Shown piece after piece: positions 22,301-34,155 of a stretch of DNA of 64,000 nt. The position numbers and the translations under genes were made by a program. The notes beneath the pieces are model-generated. The model had not been told where the DNA came from, searched no databases, and was given only the letters and a program-made list of their open reading frames with translations. The number at the start of each line of letters is the position of its first letter. Position 1 is the stretch's first letter. The DNA is from Arachis hypogaea. Taxonomy: Eukaryota > Streptophyta > Magnoliopsida > Fabales > Fabaceae. The stretch covers positions 85,683,671-85,747,670 of the forward strand of contig NC_092053.1 of assembly GCF_003086295.3 (NCBI RefSeq), read 5' to 3'.

Positions 22301-24351
22301 ATAGGCTGAGAGCTGAGGTGCAAACATTCAGGCAGCAGGATGGTGAGACTCTATATGAAGCATGGGAGAGGTTCAAGGACCTAACAAGAAGGTGCCCACC
22401 AGATATGTTCAATGAATGGGTGCAGCTACACATTTTCTATGAAGGCCTTTCTTATGAATCAAAGAAGGCAGTAGACCATTCATCCGGGGGATCTCTGAAC
22501 AAGAAGAAGACCATTGAGGAGGTCATAGATGTCATTGAAACTGTAGCAGAGAATGACTATTTCTATACTTCTGAAAGAGGCAACACTAGAGGAGTGATGG
22601 AACTAAACAATGTGGATGCACTGCTGGCCAAAAACAAGCTTATTACCAAGCAACTAGCCGATCTCACCAAGAAGATGGAGAAGAACCAAGTAGCAGCAAT
22701 CACCACCTCATCAACAACCCAAGAGGGGGTGAATGCTGAGGCAGAGAAGGAGCAAGAACAAGCCAACTACATTGGAAACTCACCCAGGCAGACCCATGAT
22801 CCATACTCCAAAACCTACAACCCTGGTTGGAGGAATCACCCAAACTTTGGGTGGGAAAATCAACAAGATCAAAGCCAAGATCAGAGATGTCACAACCACA
22901 ACAACAATGTAGCTCACCAACATTCCACACAGAGATCATATCAGCACCACCATAACAACACCTCTCCACATCCATACCAAAACCAAAATGACCCAACTCA
23001 CCCATCCACTCTCAACTCACCATCATCTGAAGAAAGACTCTCCAAAATTGAGACTCTACTTGAAGGCATATGCAAAGAGATTCAAGATAATAAGGTATTC
23101 AAAGAGGAGGTGCGAGCTAGTATCAAGAACCAGGGGGACACCATCAAGAGACTGGAATTTCAAGTGGGATACTTATCTGAAAAGATTTCCAAACCTACTG
23201 ATAGCTTCCCAAGTGACACAGAGAAAAATCCGAGAGGTGAAGCAAAGAAAGTCAGATGGGAAGATTGCAAGATGGTTACTATAAGTAGTAAGGAGGCTGA
23301 GGAAAAGCAAAACAAGCTATTAGAATAACTTGGAGAGACATCAGCAGAGAAATAGGAAAAGGATCACCAAGAACCCAAAATTTCACAAAAAGAGCTGACA
23401 CAGAAGGAGCTGCTGAAACTCTATGCACCTTTTCCCCAATTACTCAATGGTGTTGTAGAGAAGAGAATATACTCAAGGTTTCTTGACCTGTTTGCATCCC
23501 TCCATGTAAACATACCATTCATCAAGGCCCTCTAACAAATGCCCTCATATATTAAGTATATGAAGGAGCTGCTGACCAGGAAAAGCTCACTCAAGGGAGG
23601 ACAAACAATAGTGATGAATAAGGAGTGCAGTGCTCTTATTCAACAAGAGTTGCCTATAAAAAGGAAGGACCCAGGGAGTTTTCACATCCCGTGTGCCATA
23701 GGAGAAACAATGTTTGATAAGGCACTCTACGATTTGGGAGCAAGCATCAACTTAATGCCTTTATCCCTTATGAAAAGGCTGCAGATCAATAAGATAATAC
23801 CCACAGATGTAATTATCAGGCTGGCTGACAAAACCCAAAAACAAGCAGTAGGAGTAGTTGAAAATGTGCTGGTGAAGGTGGGAAAATACTTCCTTCCCAC
23901 AGACTTTGTCATCTTGGACATGGAAGAAAGTCACACTCACCCAATCATATTGGGAAGACCGTTCTTAGCTACAGCCAGAGCACTCATAGATATGGAGCGA
24001 GGGGAGCTAATTTTGAGGATCCATGATGAACAACTCAGCTTCAATATCTTCAAACTCTCACAAGAAATAAATCATAATGAGATACTGAGGGAGGAGGCAA
24101 GCACTGAAGCACAACCAAGACCTCTGGGAAACCACTTGGTTGAAGAACAAGGCAATCAGCAACTGTCACAGCTCAAGAAAAATAAGGAGGAACCTAAACC
24201 ACCAGAGTCATATAAGACCAGTAACAAAATTCCCTTAGAAGAGGAGGTCACAAAGAGCAAGGCAACATCAAAAGGGACAAAGAAGAAGGCACCAAGGAGG
24301 TGGAGGAACAAGAAGATCCCCACAAAGGACTTTTCTCCGGGGACAAAGTGA
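19354..24351 (+). pseudogene. Athila-type gag-protease, interrupted by a solo LTR
   Basis: ATG 19354 (MTGRRSGAS) opens a frame that reads to 24351 once the LTR and its duplication (2361 bp, a multiple of 3) are set aside. Gag core before and after the insertion: FLRICDTVKSNGV, then YRLLLFPFSLRDKASKWL, FLARFYPPQRINRLRAEV and DGETLYEAWERFKDLTRRCP. A long Gln/Asn/His-rich linker follows, then the protease motif YDLGASINLMP at about 23728-23760 and HPIILGRPFLATARALIDM. The catalytic triad reads DLG, usual for Athila-type proteases. In-frame stops are at 19630, 23326, 23353 and 23533. Confidence 0.85.
19787..22142 (-). repeat. Inverted solo LTR inside gag, same family as the host element
   Basis: 2356 bp; on the - strand it begins TGATGCCAGGGC and ends GTGCATCA. 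Perfect target duplication TGGTG at 19782-19786 and 22143-22147. It carries the ACGTTA hairpin array (20915-21880) and the TATA box, all reversed relative to the LTR at 16807-19066, from which it is separated by only 720 bp. Confidence 0.93.
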
Positions 24352-24527
24352 TCTCAGCCTACTTCCCAGATATTCCACCTCATCTCCCCACTATCCCATC
24401 TCAGTTGCCTAAGGTCTTCACCATCAACAAAGTTCTTTCCTTAGAACATGTAGAGATCCTTGATGAAGCCAATGGATATAGGTCTACTGCAAGAGGGGAA
24501 GATCTGAAGCATTACCAACTGCCATGA
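24300..24527 (+). pseudogene. Integrase-tail-like remnant after protease
   Basis: Shifted one frame from the gag-protease end, it reads FSGDKVISAYFP, then VFTINKVLSLEHVEILDE and RGEDLKHYQLP with a TGA stop. This pattern (GDKV, FTV.KV...HVE, G..LKHY) resembles the C-terminal end of Athila integrases. It suggests an internal deletion from the protease to the very end of pol, keeping the natural stop. Too short for certainty. Confidence 0.45.
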
Positions 24528-25228
24528 CAAAGGCAAAACGTCAAGCTAATGACGCTAAAGAAGCACTTCATGGGAGGTAACCCATGTTTTACATGCTTTT
24601 AAAAGTAGTTAATAATGCAAGGTTCAGGGATTTCAAATCAACTTGACATGGACTTGAATGAATCCTTGTGTGCAACATATAGTGAAGAACAAGTTTGGTG
24701 TTCAAGGCACACTAAGATAACATCAATGTAACCCATATCATGTCACTCTTAGGGGCCTTGAACAAATCTTTTACACCACACGGCACCAAACTAAGTTTGG
24801 TGTTGCCAATGTTGCACACATGGATGTTGAGTTAGTCAGTTGGTTTGCTCTAATGAATGGCACTTAGTTAGTTAAAACAAAAACTTTAAAAAATAGTTAT
24901 TCTTTTTTTTGCCACCACTTTCCACACATATTTTTTTATCACAATTCTTTTATTTTGTAGGAGAGAAGAAAGGGGTATTGAAGTAGATTGAGTGGACAAT
25001 TAAATGAGGAAGGTTCGGCCACTTCATGAAGGAGGAGTACACACTTGTCTTCAAGGGGAATACATTGGAAAATATGGCCATGCAACATTGGAAGAAGGAT
25101 ACTCTTGGAGACCGAACAAATTCCCTTAATAAAGTTGATGATCCTTGTCCTCTTCACATGATAAACCCCATCCGTCCATAACACAACAACTTCATCAATC
25201 CACACCTTCCATTCACTCACCACCTTTC

Positions 25229-25235
25229 TATATAA
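25229..25235 (+). promoter_or_regulatory. Candidate promoter of the accessory gene
   Basis: TATATAA 183 bp upstream of ATG 25412, followed by a C/T-rich leader. Same spacing and leader type as at 10679, upstream of the related gene fragment at 10878. Confidence 0.5.
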
Positions 25236-25411
25236 GTAATCCGTATTCCGTACCCCACCTTCACATTCCACTCCTACTCTTCACACCTCTCCCTTTTCAA
25301 AACCAAGCACTTCCTACCCCACTAAAAACACTCTCACCAACTCCCTTCATTGCACCAAATCCTAATCAACCGAAGCCCATTTTCCACACCCTTTCTTTTC
25401 AAAAGTCACTC

Positions 25412-26956
25412 ATGGCATCATCAAGCTCTAAAAGAAGAAAGGGAAAGGAGCCTATGGAGCAACGTCCTTTTGATGAAAAGAAGTTCAGAACTTCTTATCA
25501 TGCATTACAGTACGGATGGATGGTTGATAAGGAGATCGTCTACGAGCTGGGCTTTCAAGTCAGAAAATCTGAGTGTCCCAAAATCACAAAGAAGGTGGAA
25601 AAGAGAAGATGAGATCTCCTCACTGATCTGGTCACTAGGGTAAATACAAATCTTGTAAGAGAATTTTATGCAAATGCTGTTCGTTATGATATGGCAGATG
25701 AGTCTTATACAAGTTTCGTAAGAGGAAAGACCGTGGATTTCAGTCCCATGAGTATCATGAGAGCATTAAAGTTGCGGTCTATACCGTTTGAGGAAGAGAG
25801 CTATCATTTAAGAATTGATAACAACCCAAATTATAACCAGATTGTGCGAGATATATGTGTACCAGGTGCTGACTAGGTGCGAGATTCCGAAAGGAAACCC
25901 AAGTTCATTAAGAGAGGGGACCTCACTCCTGAAGCAAAGGGGTGGTTCGAAATTGTAAGGAGATCTATCTTCCCTGCAAAGAACAACTCAGAGGTGAATC
26001 TCAAAAGAGCCACAATGGTACACTGTATACTCAAAGGAGGAGAGATTAAGGTTCATGAACTCATAGCCCAAGGCATTAGGAAGAGGGCTGAAAATAGCGA
26101 TGCTAGAGGAAAGTTAGGCTACCCCAGCACTATTTTCCGACTTTGCGACAAGGCTGGGGTGGTGTTTGAAGATGAAGACCCCGAGTGGATCAAAGAGAGA
26201 ATTCCCATTACAGTCCGAAGGATGAATGCTGTTGCATCCCCCCTACCTCAACGGAAGCCAAGAAAGAGGCCAGCCCATCAAGTAGTAGAAGGACAAGACC
26301 TAGAAGAGTAAGCCCCAGCCACCTTGAACATGCACCAATTACAAGAAGCCATTGATGGCTTATCTAGGCAATATTGGGAAAATCAAGAGGCACAGAAGGA
26401 GCTCCAGCTACAAATGATGAACCGTCAAGAAGAATCATTTTCTAGATGGACGAATCAACAAGGGGAGTGTGAGAAGCAAATGATGGAGCAGCAATTGGAA
26501 CAAGGAAAACAATGGGGTGAATCTTTCCACAGGATAGAACAAAGGCAAATTGAACAACAAGAATCTATCCAGAAGCTAATCAACATCCAAGCACATCAAG
26601 GTGCACATATACATGAGATGCATCGAAAACAAATAGAACAAGCAGAACTCTTTGACGAGCACAGGACATTCTCTTAAGGGGTTTACATGAGTGAAAGTGG
26701 AAATCATGTAAACATGCTAGCAAGGCTTGGATACTTAGTTGGACAGCTATCTAATGTACATCCGGGAATCACAAAATATGACAAAGTGAAGGATGAGTTA
26801 GCATGAGAAGAAAGAGTAAGGGTGGAGAAGAGTCATGAATCGGTAAAGAAGGCACTTGAAGACTGGAAAAGAGCCAGACTAGCACGGATGCAAGGAAGCA
26901 CAAGTAGACACAAAGAGGACAAGCAAGAGGAAGAGCATGGACAACCCCATGAGTAA
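25412..26956 (+). pseudogene. Athila-type accessory protein (plant transposon protein domain)
   Basis: ATG 25412 opens a basic N-terminus (MASSSSKRRKGKEP). A globular region follows with LVREFYANAVRYD, SFVRGKTVDFSPMSIMRAL and LTPEAKGWFEIVRRSIFP, the pattern of proteins filed as putative plant transposon protein domain (PF20167). A Gln-rich coiled coil follows (26324-26677, repeated EQ/QQ heptads). One frame runs from 25412 to 26677 with stops at 25610, 25874 and 26309; a frameshift near 26680 extends it to 26956. Found downstream of pol in Athila-like elements, sometimes called env-like, but I see no signal peptide or membrane segment. Confidence 0.7.
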
Positions 26957-28051
26957 AAGGTGGTGGAGTTCCCTCTTTGTTCCATCTTTTTCAAGCTTTA
27001 AATAAGGAAAATCATGTATGAAATAGAACATGTTCCATGGTAGTTTAGAAATTTTCAATTCTGTCTTTAAGTTTTTCATTGCCTAGGTCTATGATTACTA
27101 GTCAAGTTGCCTGTTTTCAATTCCATCCTGCTTATTGTGTTGCTTGTCTCCCTTTGAATCAAATAAAAAGAGAATGATTGTTATCAAAGACCAGAGTGGA
27201 GTTCATATTGTGGAGTAAGTTCCTTAGTGTGTGATGTTGTCATAAGTTAGCTAAGTTGATTCACCAACAAGGGTGGGAAGACAACTATCTGTCCTGAATC
27301 ATATGTTTGAAACACACCCCATGAGACTAGCTAAATAACAAGATCCTAATACGAAAAAGGGGAAAAGAACAATAAGAGTTGAAAAAGAAAGAAAAGTTAA
27401 TAAAGAATAAGGCTAGGCACCAAGGGTTTGAAACTTGAGAGATGTGTCTGTGGTGCTCCTGTACCAAGGATCTGCTTGGATGAATAAGTTCTTAGGAGTG
27501 CTTCATCACTTGGTAACTTGGGTTAACTAACCCGGGATTATCAACTGAAAATCCACTATCAAGAGCAACCTTGCTACGGAACATTTAGTAACCCAAGGAG
27601 GTGCTGGACACCAAGGTCTCAAGAAAGGAAATAACAAACCATGTGCCTGTGGTGTATATGTATGGGGGAAAGAGACTTGAGGGAGTAAGTCCTTAGGGGT
27701 GTCCTAAAACCTAGCACCTTGAACCAACTAGTTCAGGAGTGCTGGCTGAAAGCTTATCTTAAAGAGTCGCCTCCTCACAGAGCACTTAGCCTAAGAACAC
27801 AAATAAGCCCTGAAAAAAAATAAAAAGATCAGTGAATAAGAGTCTCATAGGGTGCAATCAAGTGAGTATCCCAGGACATGATAAAGGTCTGAAAGCCAGT
27901 GAAGGAATGAACCTAAGTTGCTATGCATGAAACCACCATAAAACCAAGGATATGACCTCCACAATAATGACTCATTCCTCTTGGCATTCCATTCATCATT
28001 CTCTTGTTCCAGTACTTGCTTAGGGACAAGCAAGCTTTAAGTTTGGTGTTG
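26957..28051. repeat. 3' untranslated region with decayed about 200-280 bp repeats
   Basis: No gene. AGTAAGTTCCTTAG or close variants occur near 27208, 27486 and 27687, each followed by similar text (ACC.AGG..GT, TGGTAACTTGGGTTAACTAACCCGG and related), so an imperfect repeat is likely. No clear polypurine tract precedes the LTR start at 28052; the last bases are TTTAAGTTTGGTGTTG. Confidence 0.5.
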
Positions 28052-30406
28052 TGATGCCAGGGCATTTTGGCCAGTTTCACTGACCTTTTCCTTACTGTTT
28101 TAGGGTAGTTCCATGCATTTTCTTAGGAAATAAGCAAGTTTTGGGTAGAATTTCACTTACATCTTGATTTAAGCATACATTGAGCACTTTACATGATTTC
28201 ATGAGAATTTTGCATGAATTAGATGACAAATTGGATGATGCATGTCTCATGATGTGGATTAGAACTTTGATGCACTGTATTGCTTGATTTCAGGAGAAAG
28301 GAAGCAAGAAAGAGCCACGTTGGCAGCCACGTTAGTCTCACTAACATGACCACCAACGTGGAATGGGAGCTAGCTTGCAACGTTAATGAGAAAAGTAATC
28401 GCCAATAACGTCGTCGAAGCCATCATAGCCCACGTTAAGAGTCACGTTAACTAAGTTAACGTGAACTCTAACGTGGAAGAAAGAAAGTGGAGCCAACGTT
28501 AGTGACACTCACCTTTGTCACTAATGTTGGGCCAAGCTCATAAGTGGCCACGTTAAGAGCCACGTTAACTCAGTTAACGTGGACTCTAACATTGGGAATC
28601 AAAAGAGAAGCCAACGTTAGTGACACTCACCTTTGTCACTAACGTTGGCCAAGCCATAATGAGCCACGTTAACTCCCATGTTAACTTAGTTAACGTGGAA
28701 GATAACGTGGAGAAAGCATGTGATCGCCAACGTTAGTGACACTTACCTTTGTCACTAACGTTGGGGTGAACCCACACAAGCCACTATGAGCAACGTTAAC
28801 TCCCACGTTAACTTAGTTAACGTGGAAGCTAACGTGGATAAGAGAGATGATGAGCCAACGTTAGTGACACTCACCTTTGAACGTTGGAGATGGCTAGCAT
28901 TACTACGTTAGAAGCCACGTTAACCTAGTTAATGTGGACTCTAACGTGGGAAGTAGGGGCACATTGGAACGTTAGTGACAAAGGTATGTGTCACTAACGT
29001 TCCCGAAGGATTGGCAAGCTTACGTTAAGAGCCACGTTAACTAAGTTAACGTGGACTCTAACGTAGGGGGAAGGGAAGTCTCTCAACGTTATTGGAAAAG
29101 GTGAGTCCCAATAACGTGTGCGAAGGATCAAGAGGCAACGTTAGTGGTCACGTTGGTGCCACTAACATTGAAGTTAACATGGATTATCCTTGGGTGAGGA
29201 ACATTAGTAAAAAAGGTGATTGCCACTAACGTTCTCGAACCCACACTCTCACTTAACACTAACGCCACTAACGTCCTGAGCTAAACACCCTGCCTACTCC
29301 ACACTTTCTCTCTGCAAGTAAAGCTAAGCTCACTGTGGAAGATAACTACTTCAAACTCAAGATCCAAAGGCCCATATCCAAGACTTGAAGAACCAACTAG
29401 AAGATCAGAAGAGTAGTATATATAGGGGTAGTTTTGAATTAGAAAGAAGCTTTTTGGGGATTGGAAATTGGGAACTACTCTCTGTATAATTTACTTTCTC
29501 TGTACTTCTAGTTCTAGTTTTCATGATGTATTCTCCATCTTTGTTTTCCATTTCTAGAGCTATGAACAACTAAACCCCTTTCATTGGGTTAGGGAGCTCT
29601 GTTGTAATTTGATGGATCAATACTAATTTTCATTACTCTTCTTCTATCTTTTTTCTTGATTTTACTAGAAAGCTTTCAATCTTCATCCAATTGGGTAGTT
29701 ATCTTGGAAAAGAAGCTATTCATACTTGGATCTCTTCTGAACCTTGGAAGAGGAATGAAGAGATCATGCTAGAAATGCTTTCTCATGTTGGACCAAATTG
29801 GGTTTGGTTGGGTATGGTGACTATAATCCTACCAACACTTGATTTGGGAATGCATGTGGTATAATCAGTGACCATACTTCATTTCTTCTCATGAGCAATT
29901 GACCAAGGAATTGGCTATTGATCAAGATTTGAGAAATTGAATTACCAAGGAATTGGAATTCGATCACTTAAGATTGCAAGGAGAACAATGAATGCATTGA
30001 TTGACGAAGAAATGAAAATGAACTTGATCCGGAGAATGCAACATCTCCTAAGCCCAATGAATCCTCATTTCTGATCTTACCCATTCTCTTTAATTTCTGC
30101 AATTTACTTTTATGAGCATCTTCCCCATTCCCATTTAAGATTCTGCAATTTACTTTCCGCCATTTACATTCAGCTCTTTATTTCCAGCAATTTACATTTT
30201 CTGCTATTTACTTTCCCGCCATTTAATTTCCTGCACCTCTCAAACCAAATTCTGCTTCACTCAACTAGAAGATTCCTCTAATTAAAGTTGCTTGACCAAT
30301 CAATCTCTGTGGGATTCGACCTCACTCTATTGTGAGTTTTTACTTGACGACAATTCGGTATACTTGCCGAAGGAAAATTATTGAGAGACAAGTTTCTATG
30401 CTATCA
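28052..30406 (+). repeat. 3' LTR of the Athila-like element
   Basis: 2355 bp, starting TGATGCCAGGG and ending CTATCA, followed by the target duplication GGAGG. Compared with the 5' LTR it has about 95 extra bp near 28320-28440 carrying one more hairpin pair (around GCAACGTTAATGAGAAAAG), otherwise nearly the same sequence. Confidence 0.92.
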
Positions 30407-30411
30407 GGAGG

Positions 30412-30687
30412 TGGGTTAAATCCTCATTTAGTCGACCTTTAGATGAATTTGATTTTCATCTTTGTGCCAATCTGTCGCTTTATAATCGGACGATGAATGT
30501 TTCAGATTAATGCGTCTTGAAAACTTTGTAGAACGTCTAATGTATTTTATTTAAAATAAAATGAAAATATGTACATATAGAGTTTTTATCTTTTAAGTCG
30601 GACAATTTCTGGATCTCAACTTGGTGCCTCATTAAAAAACCTTTTCAGGAAAAAGAGTGCATCCTATGATGACATCTTTTACCTTCT
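30412..30687 (-). other. 3' untranslated part of the Tat element
   Basis: Between the nested element and the integrase stop. It contains TAAGTCGGACAATTTCTGG, similar in style to the tandem repeat region at 16190-16700 that it adjoined before the insertion. No gene. Confidence 0.5.
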
Positions 30688-31989
30688 CTAGCTATAGTAC
30701 CTTCTTAGGTTGCAGGCGTGCCACGACCTAGGAAGTTCTCACCCGTCGAGTTCGGATAGTCTGTAGTAGCCCTTCCCAAGTACTTCTATGACTCCGTAGG
30801 GTCCTTTCCAGTTTGCTGCCAGCTTTTCTTCTCCGGGTCGAGTTGTTCCAATATCATTTCGGATTAGGATGAGATCATTCTCAGCGAAACCTCTTGGCAC
30901 TACCTTTTGATTATATTTGGAAGCCATTCGTCGTTTTAGTGCTTCTTCTCTGATCCGAGCCCTTTCTTGGATTTCAGGAAGTAGGTCGAGCCCTTCCCTT
31001 TGAAGTTAGGAGTTGGCTTCTTCATTGTAATGGACCACTCTAGGCGACCCTTCCTCGATCTCTACCGGGATTATTGCCTCCATTCCGTATGCTAATCGGA
31101 AGGGTGATTCCTTTGTGGTGGAATGTGGCGTTGTTCGATATGCCCATAGGACTTGTGGAAGTTCTTCGGCCTAAGCTCCCTTTGCCTCTTGTAATCTCCG
31201 TTTTAGCCCGGCCAATATGACTTTGTTAGCAGCTTCGACTTGTCCATTGGCTTGGGGATGTTCGACGGAGGTGAACTGGTGCTTTATGTTCAAGTCGGCT
31301 ACTAATTTTCTAAAGCCTACATCTGTGAATTGGGTGCCATTGTCTGTGGTGATGGAGTATGGAACCCCGAAGCTTGTGACAATGTTCCTATATAGGAATT
31401 TTCGACTTCTTTGAGCAGTGGCGTTAGCTAGGGGTTCTGCCTCAACCCACTTTGTAAAATAGTCTACCCCTACTATGTGGAATTTAACTTGTCCTGATCC
31501 TTGGGGAAAGGGTCCGAGAAGGTCGAGTCCCCATTTTGCGAATGGCCAAGGTGAGGTTACGCTGATGAGCTCCTCTGGCGGGGCGATATGAAGGTTGGCA
31601 TGTTTTTGACATGGTGAACATGACTTTACAAACTCTATAGCCTCCTTTTGTAGAGTTGGCCAATAAAATCCTGCCCGAAGTACTTTTTTGGTGAGTGCTT
31701 GTGCTCCGAGATGATTGCCACAGATGCCACTGTGTATTTCTTCTAAAACTTCCTTCGTGTTGGAAGTCGGTACACATTTTAGCAATGGTATTGAAATTCC
31801 TCTTTTGTATAGAGTATTGTTTATGATAGTGTAGTATTGTGCCTTCCGTTTTAACCTCTTTGCCTCCTTTTCATCTGTAGGGAGTGTTTCTGTTTTGAGG
31901 TAGTTAATTATGGGGGTCATCCATCCTTGATCCTGACCTGTTATGGCTAGGACTTTTTCCTCTTCCGAGATTGACGGGTTCTGTAGCAT
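30688..31989 (-). pseudogene. Integrase of the Tat-lineage element
   Basis: Inserts element cDNA into chromosomes. In order: zinc-binding N-terminus (HSGICGNHLGAQALTKKVL, then CSPCQKHAN), and a catalytic core with GLDLLGPFPQG, TTDNGTQF and NGQVEAANK supplying the D, D, E residues, followed by GMEAIIPVEIEEGSPRV and the C-terminal WKGPYGVIEVLGKGYY. One frame runs from 31989 to 30688 but has three stops (about 31168-31173, about 31010, 30739). They fit Trp, Gln and Arg codons changed by C-to-T or G-to-A. No chromodomain. Confidence 0.88.
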
Positions 31990-32549
31990 TTCCTGGATGA
32001 GACTTCTATTGTTGCCCCCTGGTTTGGTGCTGGCTAGTTTTGAGAGTGCATCAGCTCGGGTATTTTGTTCGCAGGGTATGTGGCGGATCTCATATTCCCC
32101 GAGTTGTCCAAGCTATTCCCTGGTTTTATCCAAATACTTTTCATTGTGGGATCTTTGGCTTGGTAGCTCCCTGTTATTTGTGAGGTGACTACTTGTGAGT
32201 CGCTGAAAATGATGAGTTTTTTAGCTCCCACCTCCTTAGCCAGCTTCAAACCAACTAGTACTGCTTCATATTCCAGCTGGTTGTTTGAGGCAGGGAACCC
32301 GAATTTGAGTGAAAGCTCAATTTGGGTTCCTTGGTTGCTTTCAATTATCACACCTGCGCCGCTTCCAGTCTTATTTGAGGAACCATCCACGTAAATATTC
32401 CATTCTATGGGGATTTTCGGGGTGTCTGTAAATTCTGCAATGAAGTCGGCTAAGTATTGTGATTTAATGGCTGTCCGAGCTTCGTATTGAAGGTTGAATT
32501 CGGACAACTCGACTGCCCATTGTAGGATTCTGCCTACTAGATCTGTTTT
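31990..32549 (-). pseudogene. RNase H of the Tat-lineage element
   Basis: Degrades the RNA strand during reverse transcription. Catalytic residues are seen in IYVDGSSNK, NNQLEYEAVL and IFSDSQVV. Near 32130 the frame shifts and the last active-site region (RADALSKLAS) lies in another frame together with a stop, so the domain is broken. It is joined to the RT by linker sequence around 32507-32550. Confidence 0.85.
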
Positions 32550-33993
32550 CTACAATATCCCTTTTATGGGCTGGTTGGTCCGAACCTTAATGGTGTGAGC
32601 TTGGAAGTACGGGTGGAGACGTCGAGATGTTAATATGAGCGCATAGGCAAATTTTTCTATTTTTTGGTAGTTCAGCTCAGATCCCGGTAGCGCTTTACTA
32701 ATGAAGTATACAGGTTGTTGCCCTTTGTCGTCCTCTCGAACCAGTGCTGAGGCTACTGCCCGACTTCCTACCGTGAGGTATAATATGAGTGGTTCTCCTT
32801 CTCGTGGCCGAGATAGGATAGGTGGCCGTCCCAGAAATCTTTTGAAATCTTGGAAGGCTTGTTCGCACTCCTTTGTCCATTCGAACTTCTTTCCTTTCCT
32901 TAGAGTAGCATAGAAGGGAAGAGATCTTATCGCTGATCCCGCTAGGAATCTGGATAAGGCTGCCAGTCTCCCGTTGAGTTGTTGTACCTCTTTGACACAA
33001 GTTGGGCTCTTCATGTTGGGTATTGCCTGGCATTTATCCGGATTTACCTCAATTCCTCTTTGTGTGAGCATAAAACCTAAGAACTTGCCTGCTTCTACTG
33101 CAAAGGTGCATTTTGCAGGATTGAGTCGCATGCCATGCTTCCTTATAGTGTCGAACACTTGGACCAGGTCGGACAACAATGTCTCTTCACTTTATGTTTT
33201 TACTAACATGTCGTCCACGTAGACTTCCATGACTTTTCCGATATGATCTGAAAATACTTTATTCATTAGCCTTTGATAAGTAGCTCCCGCGTTCTTGAGA
33301 CCAAAAGGCATCACAATGTAGCAGTAATTTGCTTTTGGTATTAAAAATGAGGTTTTTTCTTGATCGGGTGGATACATGGGGATTTGATTGTATCCGGAAT
33401 ATGCATCCATAAACGAGAGGTACTTATATCCGGAGGAGGCATCTACCAAAGCGTCGATACTTGGGAGTGGATAAGGTTCTTTTGGGCAGGCTTTGTTGAG
33501 ATCTGTATAGTCGGTGCACGTTCGCCACTTCCCGTTTGATTTTTTCACCAAGATGATTAGCTAACCATAGTGGATACTTGACTTCTCTTATGAATCCTAC
33601 CTCCAGTAGAGCTTGTACCTGCTCTTCCACATCTTGGGATCTTTCGCGTCCGAGCTTTCTACGCCTCTGTTGTACTGGCCGAGATCCAGAGTAGACTGCT
33701 AGCTTATGACACATTAACTCGGGGTCTATGCCTGGCATGTCCGCAGCCTTCCACGCAAAGAGGTCGACATTGTCTCGTAAGGACTGTACAAGTAATTCTT
33801 TTATATCTCTTTTTAAAGTCGTGCCAATATTGGTTGTTTTGTCTGGGATGTCTCCGATCTGGACTTTCTCTATTTCACCTTCAGGTTGTGGACGGAGTTC
33901 TTCTCGCCTCTGCACTCCACCGAGTTCGATTGTGTGGAATTCTTCTCCTCTGCCTCTGAGGTTTAGACTTTCGTTATAACAGCGGTGCGCCAT
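32550..33993 (-). pseudogene. Reverse transcriptase of the Tat-lineage element
   Basis: N-terminal part 33993-33560 (DNVDLFAWKAADMPGIDPE, then AVYSGSRPVQQRRRKLG) is one frame; a frameshift near 33550 leads to the core. Core motifs: KWRTCTDYTDLNKACPKEP, YKYLSFMDAYSGYNQIPM, MPFGLKNAGATYQRLMN and the catalytic VYVDDMLVKT. A stop follows directly after VKT (33192) and the thumb continues in the same frame to 32550 (LSRFLAGSAIRSLPFYATL). The active site itself is intact. Confidence 0.9.
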
Positions 33994-34155
33994 CTTCTAA
34001 TCTGCTTTTAACGTAGATATCTCTTCTGCAGTTGGAAATTTCATGCACAGATGTGGAGTTGAAACTATTGCGCTGAGTTAATTTAATGTTGTTCGACCTA
34101 TTAGGGCATTGTAGGCTGAACTCACGTCGACCACGATGTAGTCTATTTTGAGTGT

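Larger units (their letters stand above)
16807..30406 (+). mobile_element. Non-autonomous Athila-like LTR retrotransposon, 13.6 kb
   Basis: LTRs at 16807-19066 and 28052-30406 with ends TGATGCC and CTATCA, and target duplication GGAGG at 16802-16806 and 30407-30411. Primer site at 19073-19090. Internal content: gag-protease (19354-24351), a short integrase-tail-like segment, then an accessory gene (25412-26956) and a repetitive 3' region. RT, RNase H and most of integrase are absent. A solo LTR of the same family lies in the gag. The LTRs differ by a few percent by eye plus a 95-bp length difference, so it is younger than the Tat element it sits in. Confidence 0.93.

Noticed and set aside
22563..23005. 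Frames on the - strand of the Athila-like gag
   Set aside because: Shadows of the Gln/His/Asn-rich linker on the + strand.
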